Shown: positions 1 to 6,829, numbered from the stretch's first letter. The stretch is 16,479 nt of DNA from Candidatus Spechtiibacteriota bacterium (GCA_016177905.1 JACOUK010000061.1:1-16479), one strand, 5' to 3'. The notes: generated from the letters alone by a model not told the origin. Numbers and translations are program-made.

Positions 1-574
1 AATCGTAGCAGTGAAGCATCATGCTGCTTGGCGCGTCTTTGGGCATCACGTCGTCAAGTTTTTTTGTGGGTTTTCCGCCAAGATTCTCCCACCACGCGCC
101 TTCCTGTTCCATCATATCGGGTGTGAGAGCTACGGCAATGTGATCAATTCCCTTAACCCATGGATTCCGCGGAAAATCGCTTTGACCACCTCTGTGCCTT
201 TTTGGCTCCGGAACAACAAAACGAATTCCCTTTCTTGAAGCGGCGACTTGAAGCTCGGGATTTCGATCAACGAAATAAGTTGGGTCGTATACTTCAAGAA
301 GTACTTCGCGCACGCTGTGATCCCCGTGGGTATTGACAAAATCCTCAATGGGAGGAGAGGTTCGTTCCCTGCTTATGCCCGCAAGAATCTCAACATTACA
401 AGCGCCAAGATCAAATATCCATGCCATGCTCCCCCAGTCCTTATTGGTCGGAGCCATGTAGGCCTTTCCGGTGATACGCCCCCCCATGCCTTCTTTCCAA
501 AACCAGCCCCATTTCTGAAAGGATTCTGGATGTACCGCGTACACAACATGCAGAACATTTTTTACTCGTATCAT
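1..574 (-). CDS. VOC (glyoxalase/dioxygenase fold) protein, C-terminus cut by window edge
   Basis: This open frame starts at the ATG at 574 and runs without a stop off the left edge, giving 191 visible residues. A strong Shine-Dalgarno (GAGGAGGT) sits about 5 nt before the ATG and fixes the start. The protein looks like the vicinal oxygen chelate superfamily. A first module (about 5-125) opens with VLHVVYAV and has candidate metal ligands H9, E62 and H86. A second module starts at GIDHIAVAL (H145) and continues with WWENLGGKP, the usual beta-alpha pattern of this fold. Two modules suggest a ring-cleaving dioxygenase, HPPD-like or lyase-type enzyme, but the substrate cannot be told. The gene lies 42 nt downstream of pncB on the same strand, so it is probably the last visible gene of the pncA-pncB operon. 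A link to nicotinate metabolism is possible but only inferred from position. Confidence 0.72.
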   Translation of the reverse strand, partial: MIRVKNVLHVVYAVHPESFQKWGWFWKEGMGGRITGKAYMAPTNKDWGSMAWIFDLGACNVEILAGISRERTSPPIEDFVNTHGDHSVREVLLEVYDPTYFVDRNPELQVAASRKGIRFVVPEPKRHRGGQSDFPRNPWVKGIDHIAVALTPDMMEQEGAWWENLGGKPTKKLDDVMPKDAPSSMMLHCYD

Positions 575-616
575 GCAACACCTCCTCGCATTTTAAATGT
601 GCAAAAGTCAGGACGG

Positions 617-1852
617 TTAGTATTTCGGTTGTTCACAGAATCCTCCCGCGTATCCAGAGAAAACTTTCGCGCGTTCGATTTCGACAGGATCTCCCGTGGC
701 TTTTGCGATATTGTCGCTTAGCTTTACCACAGGATGGCCGTTTGCCTCGATTGGCTTTATCACAATTGAGATTGGCTCGAAACCGAGATCATTGGTAAGG
801 TTTGTCCCCCATCCAAAGGTACACCGAATACGCCCCTTGAAATGATCGACAACGCGGCACATTTGGTTTATATCTAACCCATCGCTAAACACGATGAGTT
901 TTTGGGTCGGGTCTACACCGCAGCTTTCATAGAATTTGATTCCTATTTCTCCGATTTGAATCGGGTCTCCTGAATCCTGCCGAAATCCTTTCCACTCATT
1001 CGCCTCTTTTGCGGTCATGAGACTCAAGCCGAAGGGAGTGCCCCATGTGTCGGGAAGGTATATCGAGAGCCCTTGCCCATACTCGTCCCACCAATCCTCA
1101 AGCGCCGTTCGCTGTGCCAAGCGCATTGGGTTTTCACTCACATCATCGAACATTCCGGAAAGGATCATCGGCATCTCATGCGCAGATGTCCCCATCGGCA
1201 TCAGGTTATGTTTTTTTGCAAGTTTTACGTTTGAAGTGCCGAGGAGATTTCTAGGCACTTCTTGTGCCATAGACACAAGCGCGTAGTCCTGCCACGCGCC
1301 ACTGAAACAGCGCCGTGTGCCAAAATCAGAAAACTTAACATCTGGCCTCGCGCGTAAAACTGTTTGTTTTTCCTTAAGCCGTATTTTTCCGGTTGCGAAC
1401 ACGCACTCCTGCTCAAAGCGAGACAGCGCCCTCATACGAGCTTGGGAATAAAGAGCGTTCACAATCTTAAGCGCCGGAACCTCCCAATAGATTGCGTCTT
1501 GCCACGCGCCGGGAAACTCAAGGATATATTCTCCATTAGCTATCGCAAGATCATAGGGAGGAAGCCGGAAATTTTTTAGAAATTCAAGATAATCTTCCTC
1601 AAACATCCGCGCTCCATAGTTATCTATGCCGCGAAGATAATCGAGTTCCGATCTTTCGAAACGAAGGGTGCGCGCATAGTCAAGCTGGCTTCGCAGTTCT
1701 CTTTCTTTGATAAAGTCAGCAAGATGTATGGATCTCGTTCGATTCTTAAAGGCGTACCTCACGGGGATGTTCGGATATCGGTGAAATACCACCTGCCCCA
1801 TCGTAAACTTGTAAAAATCCGTATCGAGCAGCAACGTGACAAGAGGTATCAT
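617..1852 (-). CDS. pncB: Nicotinate phosphoribosyltransferase
   Basis: This enzyme joins nicotinate to PRPP to make nicotinate mononucleotide, with ATP use, in the Preiss-Handler NAD salvage route; it is cytosolic. The 411-residue length matches bacterial PncB (about 400). The N-terminus LLDTDFYKFTMGQVVF (8-23) is typical of the family. The histidine that is phosphorylated in known enzymes is H225 in GTSAHE (221-226). RQDSGDP (291-297) and FSDGLD (322-327) belong to the type II phosphoribosyltransferase core, and KLSDN (377-381) is the usual late motif. The ATG lies one base after the pncA stop codon, with a purine-rich GGGGAG about 11 nt upstream, so translation is probably coupled to pncA. 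The nicotinamide-using relative NAMPT is less likely because a nicotinamidase gene sits directly upstream. Confidence 0.94.
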   Translation of the reverse strand: MIPLVTLLLDTDFYKFTMGQVVFHRYPNIPVRYAFKNRTRSIHLADFIKERELRSQLDYARTLRFERSELDYLRGIDNYGARMFEEDYLEFLKNFRLPPYDLAIANGEYILEFPGAWQDAIYWEVPALKIVNALYSQARMRALSRFEQECVFATGKIRLKEKQTVLRARPDVKFSDFGTRRCFSGAWQDYALVSMAQEVPRNLLGTSNVKLAKKHNLMPMGTSAHEMPMILSGMFDDVSENPMRLAQRTALEDWWDEYGQGLSIYLPDTWGTPFGLSLMTAKEANEWKGFRQDSGDPIQIGEIGIKFYESCGVDPTQKLIVFSDGLDINQMCRVVDHFKGRIRCTFGWGTNLTNDLGFEPISIVIKPIEANGHPVVKLSDNIAKATGDPVEIERAKVFSGYAGGFCEQPKY

Positions 1853-1853
1853 A

Positions 1854-2651
1854 TTATATTATCTCCCCTACGATTTCGATTCCGTTCCGTCTCATCTCAT
1901 ATAAAGAGAGAAGGTGATAAAAGTCTCCCGGATGCGGCATTGCGCCAAGCTCCTTTGCTTTCTCGAACGGCAAATCGAAAGTTTGGACGCAATTTGCGGG
2001 AATAACCACTCGCACATCTTTCCCCCATTCATTCGCCCAGAGCTGAAGGCCCATCGCAATCTCCCTCACGCAAAGATTGGTACAATCTCCTACTATGATC
2101 GCGGTACCGCCGAAATAGTAGAACTGATTGATAAAATAGCTAAAAATCAAGGTATGCAAGTCTCCTTGCCCATAATATCTGTAGCATGAATCGGCGGCTG
2201 AAAGACTGTTTTTAAGAAAGATGCGGAATGTGTCGGAAAATGGCAATTCCATGAGTTCCGTGATTGTCTCGGCGCCTCTTGTTCCTTTTACCGCGTGTTT
2301 GGGAAATGCCCTGAATTCCCTTGCGTTCTCGTCATGGCAATCCTGCACCAAATTGATGCCTACTCCGCGCGACTGTGCGTTTCGCAAAAGACTCGCTATG
2401 GGAGAAATAATTCCTTCAATCCTCGCGCTATACAGAGCTCCGTCTGGCTTGCAGAAATCATTGATCATATCAACAACAAAAATTGCCGTCCACTTCGCTA
2501 CTTCTTTGCAGGGAACCAACTCCTCCATGCGAAGCACCCCAAGGCCTTCATACCAAGTGGTTACAAGCTCTTTCATCTTGAGAAACTCGACATAAGGTCG
2601 GGTACTGTCAAACTCTTCATTCAGCCGTTCTTTTTTATCCTCGTCTGCCAT
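1854..2651 (-). CDS. pncA: Nicotinamidase (isochorismatase-like hydrolase) with N-terminal extension
   Basis: This hydrolase should convert nicotinamide to nicotinate and ammonia, feeding PncB. I chose the ATG at 2651 (265 residues, MADEDKK...) over an upstream in-frame start at 2684 because AAGGAGG lies 7 nt before it. The isochorismatase-fold triad is visible as D61 (VVDMINDF), K147 (FLKNSLSA) and C194 (CTNLCVRE). Metal-ligand positions match D104 and H106 in VQDCHDE. HAVKGTRGAE (119-128) is the conserved substrate-pocket strip of the family. The first 50 or so residues before the catalytic core are an extra, charged segment not found in compact nicotinamidases such as the roughly 200-residue E. 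coli enzyme. Another amidohydrolase of this fold is possible, but the adjacent pncB makes nicotinamide the best substrate guess. Confidence 0.88.
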   Translation of the reverse strand: MADEDKKERLNEEFDSTRPYVEFLKMKELVTTWYEGLGVLRMEELVPCKEVAKWTAIFVVDMINDFCKPDGALYSARIEGIISPIASLLRNAQSRGVGINLVQDCHDENAREFRAFPKHAVKGTRGAETITELMELPFSDTFRIFLKNSLSAADSCYRYYGQGDLHTLIFSYFINQFYYFGGTAIIVGDCTNLCVREIAMGLQLWANEWGKDVRVVIPANCVQTFDLPFEKAKELGAMPHPGDFYHLLSLYEMRRNGIEIVGEII

Positions 2652-2720
2652 GTCGAAGCCTCCTTGTTGAATTATCCTCTTCAACTTCTGTTACAGAGAG
2701 TTGTAAAGGTGCGTGAAAAC

Positions 2721-2749
2721 ACTTTAGCATAAATGGTACTTAAAGTCAA
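2721..2749 (-). promoter_or_regulatory. Sigma70-type promoter of the pncA-pncB operon
   Basis: On the minus strand TTGACT (2744-2749) and TAAAGT (2721-2726) are separated by exactly 17 bases. The -35 box matches 5 of 6 consensus bases and the -10 box 4 of 6. Transcription would start near 2713, giving a leader of about 60 nt before the pncA ATG. That leader carries the strong AAGGAGG site. The promoter starts about 20 bases beyond the stop codon of the thioredoxin-like gene, so it separates the NAD salvage genes from the envelope cluster. Confidence 0.6.
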
Positions 2750-2767
2750 TAAAAATCGCCCGTAACA

Positions 2768-3028
2768 TCATTTTTGTTTTATCTCATCAAATTTTTCGCG
2801 CAACTGTTTTTCTGTTGCGCCGCCCATGGCAAAAAATTCGTCGTTGATTAAAATACCAGGACTTGAAAGAATGCCATGCTTCGTAATTAATGCTTGCCCC
2901 TCCGGGGTAGTTGCCTCGATCTCCTCAAGAACGAGATCGGGATAATCTGTTTTTAATTTTTCAAGCGTTCCCTTTACTTGAACGCAGTGCTGGCATCCGG
3001 AAGGACGAATAAGGGTTACTTTTATCAT
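2768..3028 (-). CDS. Thioredoxin/glutaredoxin-like small protein (CQHC)
   Basis: An 86-residue single-domain protein with no signal peptide, so probably cytosolic. The redox motif is CQHC (C12-C15) at the end of the first strand, followed by a helix, and the family's cis-proline is at SSPG (55-58) before the strand ILINDEFFAMGG. This is the minimal thioredoxin fold of glutaredoxin-like and thioredoxin_3 proteins, which shuttle electrons by dithiol exchange. It lies 38 nt downstream of a DsbD/CcdA-like membrane gene, and these proteins commonly receive electrons from such small thioredoxins. No clear Shine-Dalgarno is seen before the ATG. A peroxide-reductase partner or an NrdH-like donor remains possible; the exact partner is not shown by sequence. 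Confidence 0.85.
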   Translation of the reverse strand: MIKVTLIRPSGCQHCVQVKGTLEKLKTDYPDLVLEEIEATTPEGQALITKHGILSSPGILINDEFFAMGGATEKQLREKFDEIKQK

Positions 3029-3044
3029 AGTGTTTGCCTGCCCC

Positions 3045-3070
3045 GTAGTGTCCCGCCACTGCGGGACTAC
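3045..3070. repeat. Intercistronic hairpin spanning a stop codon
   Basis: TCCCGC (3051-3056) and GCGGGA (3061-3066) form a perfect 6-bp stem around the loop CACT, and GTAG (3045-3048) with CTAC (3067-3070) extends it across a two-base bulge. The stop codon of the DsbD-like gene (3067-3069) is part of the stem. No T-run follows on the minus strand, so this is not a standard terminator. It may stabilise or partly attenuate the message between the two genes. Its CCCCGTAG edge (3041-3048) also occurs at 12111-12118 in the repeat element upstream of hrcA. Confidence 0.55.
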
Positions 3071-3978
3071 AACTCGGGTTGCGGTTTTTTAATAAATAAT
3101 TTTACGACCATTGGCAGTATACTCAATCCTAATGCAAGACCCCATGCGCCAAGCTCGGGCGGCGTTGTTAAAATCCACCAGCCGCGAAGGTTAAATACCC
3201 CGGCAGGAACAAGGAATGCGCCAATAATAATAAGGAGCCATGCCGTGAATTTTTCAATAGCAAATCGTTTTTCGGAAAGTGTTTTTGTTGCCTGAATTCC
3301 AAACATGGAGAGGACTGTGAGAAGGATGATAGGCAACGCTCTTCCTGCGCCATGAATAAATCCAAGAAGCGCGCCCGATCCCACATCGGCAGTGCCTGCA
3401 ATGTAGAGAAGGAGAACATAAAAGAACGGATTGGGACAACCGATTCCCGCATTACCCAAAAGAAGTCCTAACGAGAAACTTTTTACATAATCGCCTTTTT
3501 GCTGGAGGGATCGCGGCATGATATTTGCCGCAAACGGAATTCGTAATGTAAATATATTCAATTCCGAAAGGCCAAAAAGATAAGCGGCCGAACCGGCAAT
3601 AACCAAAAGAAACGGCGTTGCTGCGGCAATGCCGAAAATCTTTCCCGCATATGCCATGGCAACGCCATAGAGAGTAATCGTAACGGTCAAGCCCAATCCA
3701 AAAAGGAGGGCCGTGAAGAGGCCTTTTTTATAACCTTTGCCAGCCGCAAGCGGCACAACGACAAACGCCAATGGCAGCGTACAAGGAAGCACGATCATGG
3801 AAAGACCCGCAGCAAATGCCAAAATCATCATAAAGCCGAAAGTTCCGCCAACGGCGGCCTGTTCTCTTGCGCCAGCAAGCCACAAGAGTCCGACTATAAA
3901 GATGCTAAAAAGGAGGGTTGCAAGCGCAATCAGTTTTTTCGGTACTCCGTTTTGAGGTTGTGTTTCTAAGCTATTCAT
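3067..3978 (-). CDS. DsbD/CcdA-like transmembrane thiol transporter
   Basis: Integral membrane protein of 303 residues with about eight hydrophobic segments. I start it at the ATG at 3978, which overlaps the stop of the upstream gene (ATGAATAG); an in-frame TTG at 4026 would add 16 residues but is buried in that gene. The fold resembles the DsbD beta / CcdA family, an inverted repeat carrying one redox cysteine per half. Here these are C66 in LPCTLPLAF and C181 in GIGCPNPFFY, and they are the only two cysteines. Such proteins move electrons from cytosolic thioredoxin to thiols outside the membrane. There is no fused thioredoxin domain; the next gene, a CQHC protein, could play that part. A metal-linked branch of the family is possible because the neighbouring exported proteins are rich in Cys and His. 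Confidence 0.8.
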   Translation of the reverse strand: MNSLETQPQNGVPKKLIALATLLFSIFIVGLLWLAGAREQAAVGGTFGFMMILAFAAGLSMIVLPCTLPLAFVVVPLAAGKGYKKGLFTALLFGLGLTVTITLYGVAMAYAGKIFGIAAATPFLLVIAGSAAYLFGLSELNIFTLRIPFAANIMPRSLQQKGDYVKSFSLGLLLGNAGIGCPNPFFYVLLLYIAGTADVGSGALLGFIHGAGRALPIILLTVLSMFGIQATKTLSEKRFAIEKFTAWLLIIIGAFLVPAGVFNLRGWWILTTPPELGAWGLALGLSILPMVVKLFIKKPQPEL

Positions 3979-4450
3979 AATGTATTTCAATAACATCACC
4001 GTCCTTCCAAATGTAGGATGGTTCAACTTCTTTGCCGTTCACAATAAACTTCGGCGTTCCTTCTTGGGAGAATTTGAAATCGGCGACAATTTTCTGGACT
4101 TCCAGGGCCGACCAATCAGCCACTTCTTTTGTCTTCGGATCAACGGGAATCAGGCCGTGCCAGTGAAGTTTGTTAGGTTCGGAATGGGTATGCTGTCCTT
4201 CAAGTTTCCCTTCTTCAAATCTTACTAGGATTTCCGTCCCATTCTTAAACACCTTCACAGTTGCATGAATATGCGTGGTCCAATTACATCTTTGTTTTTC
4301 AGGCGGCGCATTTTGAGGTTGGCAAATCACCAAGGGTTTTTCGCTTTGAGTTTTTTCTCCGCTGCCAAGAAAATTGGCAATCCAGAAAAAACCGATTATC
4401 GCGGCGACTGCAAGAAAAATGATAACGATACTTTTTAATTGATTGTTCAT
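3971..4450 (-). CDS. Membrane-anchored His-rich extracytoplasmic protein, function unknown
   Basis: A 159-residue protein with one N-terminal membrane helix (about 8-29) and a soluble domain outside the cell. Histidines come in spaced pairs: HIH (60-62), HTH (87-89) and HWH (96-98), which is typical of metal sites, plus two cysteines, C43 and C55. The order 'HIHA...HTH...HWHGLIPVD' followed by a strand-rich tail (FIVNGKEV, DGDVIEIHYE) recalls uncharacterised archaeal and CPR membrane-anchored proteins with a THIHAH motif, but that is from memory and not tested. The start overlaps the stop of the upstream Cys-rich gene (ATGA), and its own end overlaps the start of the DsbD-like gene, so the three are translationally coupled. 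A copper or other soft-metal ligand role is a guess. Confidence 0.72.
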   Translation of the reverse strand: MNNQLKSIVIIFLAVAAIIGFFWIANFLGSGEKTQSEKPLVICQPQNAPPEKQRCNWTTHIHATVKVFKNGTEILVRFEEGKLEGQHTHSEPNKLHWHGLIPVDPKTKEVADWSALEVQKIVADFKFSQEGTPKFIVNGKEVEPSYIWKDGDVIEIHYE

Positions 4451-5061
4451 TGATGATGCTCGCTATCGCCGCCGCAGCCGTCGGATAGATCCCAAACTTC
4501 CGTAACTTGCTCTCCCGTGAAGTGATATTTTTGGATTAATAATTTGCCAAGACCGCCATAGACATGCCATCGCCAGCACTTGCAACAACAAGGGCCTTTT
4601 TCGCTTGAGTTCTGCATAGCGTAGTCGTACGCTTTTTGCTCATCTGGCGTAAGCTCCATGTCATAATAAGACATCAGTTCCTTTGCGAGGACGGCTTCAA
4701 TATCGTAGGGGTCGTCGGGAATTTTATCTATGTTTTGTCCGGCAGCAGATTTGAATTTTACTAATCCTTCAACCTGCTCGCTGTAGCGGTGTATGCTCAT
4801 GGGACTGCAGCAGGAACCTTGCAAACGGGTATCATCCGGCATATTGGCAATGGAATCTTTGAATCCGCCGGAGCAAGACGAATTGCCATTTTTGTTCAAA
4901 TAACCGAACCGCGCCGCCAAAACTTCATTAACGATACCTCCCGATATCTTTTCTTCTGAAGAATGACCCGAGAAATCGAACGCCTGTTTCTGTGAGAGAT
5001 AGAAATATCCCCCAACAAGAATTGCGAATGCAAGAATTGTGACCGATAGTTTTTTATTCAT
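4447..5061 (-). CDS. Exported Cys-rich protein with CCCKC motif, function unknown
   Basis: A 204-residue protein with a short charged N-terminus and one hydrophobic segment (about 5-22), acting as an uncleaved anchor or signal peptide; no lipobox cysteine is seen. The mature part carries eight cysteines: C63, C84-C85 (GSCCSP), C158-C160 and C162 (GPCCCKCWRWH) and C196 (DGCGG). IPDDPYDI (114-121) and the strip EVWDLSDGCGG (188-198) look like conserved family signatures. I do not recognise a named family; the cysteine layout could bind metal or act as a thiol substrate for the DsbD-like protein two genes downstream. No Shine-Dalgarno is visible, and the ATG sits in an A/T-only stretch 11 nt after the previous stop codon. 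Confidence 0.72.
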   Translation of the reverse strand: MNKKLSVTILAFAILVGGYFYLSQKQAFDFSGHSSEEKISGGIVNEVLAARFGYLNKNGNSSCSGGFKDSIANMPDDTRLQGSCCSPMSIHRYSEQVEGLVKFKSAAGQNIDKIPDDPYDIEAVLAKELMSYYDMELTPDEQKAYDYAMQNSSEKGPCCCKCWRWHVYGGLGKLLIQKYHFTGEQVTEVWDLSDGCGGDSEHHQ

Positions 5062-5072
5062 ATTTTTATTTT

Positions 5073-6086
5073 TTATTGCGCTGTTTTATGTACCTGGAAT
5101 ACATCCAACCTTTTCCTCATCAGTAGGTGAATGACGAAAGCAAAAATTATGGCGAGCAAATAATAAGCAGAAAATTGCCAATACTTTAAGTTGAAGGTAA
5201 ATACATCAACAAAGGTAATCGTCAGCCATGAAATAATAGAAACGGATCCGGAGAACCCAAAAACATTTTGCATTTTTTGGCTTACGGGCAACGGGTTTGT
5301 AAGCTCAACGCTTTTGATCAGTTTGTCGTTGATCCTTTGCGAAAGCAAAGTTCCGTTGAGAATAATGATGGCAATAACCGTTTGGACAAATAAAAATTTG
5401 CTGTTCACCGTAAATGCCTCTTCAAATATTAACAGGTTGCTTAAAAAATCAATTCCCAAACCCGACCAAATGACTATACTAAAAAGCGGAAACAGCGGAT
5501 AGAGAACGGCTTTTATGGGCTGATGTTTTGCCGTGCGGAAAAAAAAGTAGTCAACCACAATGACTGTTCCCAAGGTAAAAATAGAATGCCAATGATGCAG
5601 AAAATAAAAAATTTGAAGCGTATTGAAAGAATCGACAAAAAGAATCAGGCTCGCAATAACGCTTACCAGCGCGAAACACAAACCAAATAAAAGGATATTG
5701 TATTTTTTAAAAAATTTCTTTCTCGCTCGACGCACCCACGCGATGAAAAGAACGCAAAAAATCAGTAAAGACACAAACGGGGCAGTAGCGGCTAGGCCGT
5801 TTCGTATGTAATCCTCGGTCGCTTTCACAGCTATGCCTTCGTGCGCAGAAGAAAGCGCCGGGGAAAAAATATTTTCTAATAGTACCCAGCTCCCGACAAA
5901 AAGCAACACGCCCGCAACAAAAAGTGGAAAGGGCAGATTTGCGAGCTTCCATAAATTTTCGGCCCGCATCTTATCTTTGCTTTTCCTGGCAAGATAATAT
6001 AAAACAAACGACCACAAGGAAGTGGCGCCAGTTATCGCCAAACCCAATTGCATGAGAAATCGGACAAAAGATTGGCTATCCAGCAT
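5073..6086 (-). CDS. Polytopic membrane protein (about 9 TM) with HHWH motif
   Basis: A 337-residue integral membrane protein with about nine hydrophobic helices and no recognisable family. The start overlaps the end of the upstream mini-protein gene by 11 bases. The notable feature is HHWH (164-167) at the edge of a helix that ends in DYFFFRTAKH; H82 and H320 are also in or near membrane segments. Intramembrane histidines can bind haem or copper, and the general look recalls CopD-like multi-helix proteins, but I cannot assign it. It comes directly before the Cys-rich, His-rich and DsbD-like genes, so it may be the membrane partner of the same system. Confidence 0.65.
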   Translation of the reverse strand: MLDSQSFVRFLMQLGLAITGATSLWSFVLYYLARKSKDKMRAENLWKLANLPFPLFVAGVLLFVGSWVLLENIFSPALSSAHEGIAVKATEDYIRNGLAATAPFVSLLIFCVLFIAWVRRARKKFFKKYNILLFGLCFALVSVIASLILFVDSFNTLQIFYFLHHWHSIFTLGTVIVVDYFFFRTAKHQPIKAVLYPLFPLFSIVIWSGLGIDFLSNLLIFEEAFTVNSKFLFVQTVIAIIILNGTLLSQRINDKLIKSVELTNPLPVSQKMQNVFGFSGSVSIISWLTITFVDVFTFNLKYWQFSAYYLLAIIFAFVIHLLMRKRLDVFQVHKTAQ

Positions 6087-6267
6087 GTTTTTTCTTTACG
6101 ATTTTTATCACGTCTGCAATAAATAGAGCTACCCCCAAAAAATACAAAAATTTAGTAATACTCCACAGAAATAAACCTCCGCCAGATAAAAATGGGAGAA
6201 ACGCAAGCGTGGCAAAACCTGCAAGCAAAAAGAAAATCTCGTGTGCCTTAATGGTCACTTTTGGCAT
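6076..6267 (-). CDS. Two-helix membrane mini-protein
   Basis: A 63-residue protein from the ATG at 6267. Longer readings of this frame run back through the tRNA gene and are not credible. Two hydrophobic segments are visible (about 11-27 and 33-54), followed by a basic tail (KIVKKKHAG). A short AAGGA lies 2-3 nt before the ATG, closer than ideal. The 11-base overlap with the 9-TM gene downstream supports a real, coupled gene. It may be a small subunit of that membrane protein. Function unknown. Confidence 0.55.
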   Translation of the reverse strand: MPKVTIKAHEIFFLLAGFATLAFLPFLSGGGLFLWSITKFLYFLGVALFIADVIKIVKKKHAG

Positions 6268-6327
6268 ATTCCTTGTATTTCTATTGTGTATAAAGTTAGT
6301 GTGCAAAAAACAAAAACGTGATCTTGA

Positions 6328-6401
6328 TGGTGCCCCCAGACGGGATCGAACCGTCATCAGTGGCTTAAAAGGCCATTGCTCTACCGTTGAGCTATGGAGG
6401 C
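6328..6401 (-). tRNA. tRNA-Lys (anticodon TTT)
   Basis: The reverse complement folds as a full cloverleaf of 74 nt with an encoded CCA end (6328-6330). The acceptor stem pairs GCCTCCA with TGGGGGC, including one G-T pair. The D arm is GCTC/GAGC with GG in the loop. The anticodon loop CTTTTAA gives TTT, and the T arm is GACGG, TTCGATC, CCGTC. The outermost pair of the anticodon stem (27-43) is an A-C mismatch, and the other four pairs are normal. It lies 23 nt after the membrane gene ending at 6425. A T-rich stretch (about 6305-6315 read on the minus strand) follows it and may help termination. Confidence 0.95.
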
Positions 6402-6424
6402 GCTCTTTTCTGCTTTTCGCCGAA

Positions 6425-6829
6425 TCAATACAAGCACAAAAATTCCTCCCACTGCCCACCAAAATTGGGCGCTGTCCCAAACGCGAGAAGCAGAAGCTGA
6501 AAAAACGAGCCTTCTTCCGCTTTTGTGATCTGAAGCGCAGAAGACAGATGCGCCCCCGAAAATAGCGCGAAAAGTAAAATAGTCACCCCCCAAAATATGC
6601 CGATTTCAATCTCCAGCTTTTGCATTTTTTGCATACCAGCGGTGAAATTTTCCATAAAAGGCAAAAGTTTCGTGAGCGCAACACTCAAATACGCACTATG
6701 CAAAATCAGGACAAGCCTTCTTCTTCCCATGCTCAATCCAACAAAAAACATAGCGAGAAATAAAAAAAACACCACACCCGCATCCCACGTCAACGCGAAA
6801 TTGCGAAAAAAAGAAACAAATCCCGACAT
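6425..6829 (-). CDS. Small membrane protein, possibly frameshifted at its C-terminus
   Basis: A 134-residue protein with three hydrophobic segments (about 16-34, 39-58 and 74-92). Its ATG overlaps the dnaJ stop codon by one base (TAATG), with GAAGGA a few bases upstream. I do not recognise the family. The last 24 residues (LAFGTAPNFGGQWEEFLCLY) do not look like a membrane-protein end. The -1 frame entered at the T6 run (6500-6505 on the plus strand) gives VWDSAQFWWAVGGIFVLVLIRRK, a fourth helix with a basic end. That joined product would be about 149 residues and stop at 6381, inside the tRNA gene. Either the short form is real or an indel has disturbed the gene. Confidence 0.6.
   Translation of the reverse strand: MSGFVSFFRNFALTWDAGVVFFLFLAMFFVGLSMGRRRLVLILHSAYLSVALTKLLPFMENFTAGMQKMQKLEIEIGIFWGVTILLFALFSGAHLSSALQITKAEEGSFFQLLLLAFGTAPNFGGQWEEFLCLY

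Noticed and set aside
373..558. 61-residue minus-strand ORF near the left end
   Set aside because: It lies in another frame of the VOC-fold gene, which has a strong Shine-Dalgarno, coherent family pattern and runs through the whole region.
2652..2684. Upstream start for pncA (11 extra residues)
   Set aside because: The ideal AAGGAGG site lies inside this segment and points to the ATG at 2651.
6268..6480. Upstream extension of the 63-residue membrane protein to 134 residues
   Set aside because: The added part is translated through the tRNA-Lys gene and has no protein-like character; the ATG at 6267 overlaps correctly with the next gene.
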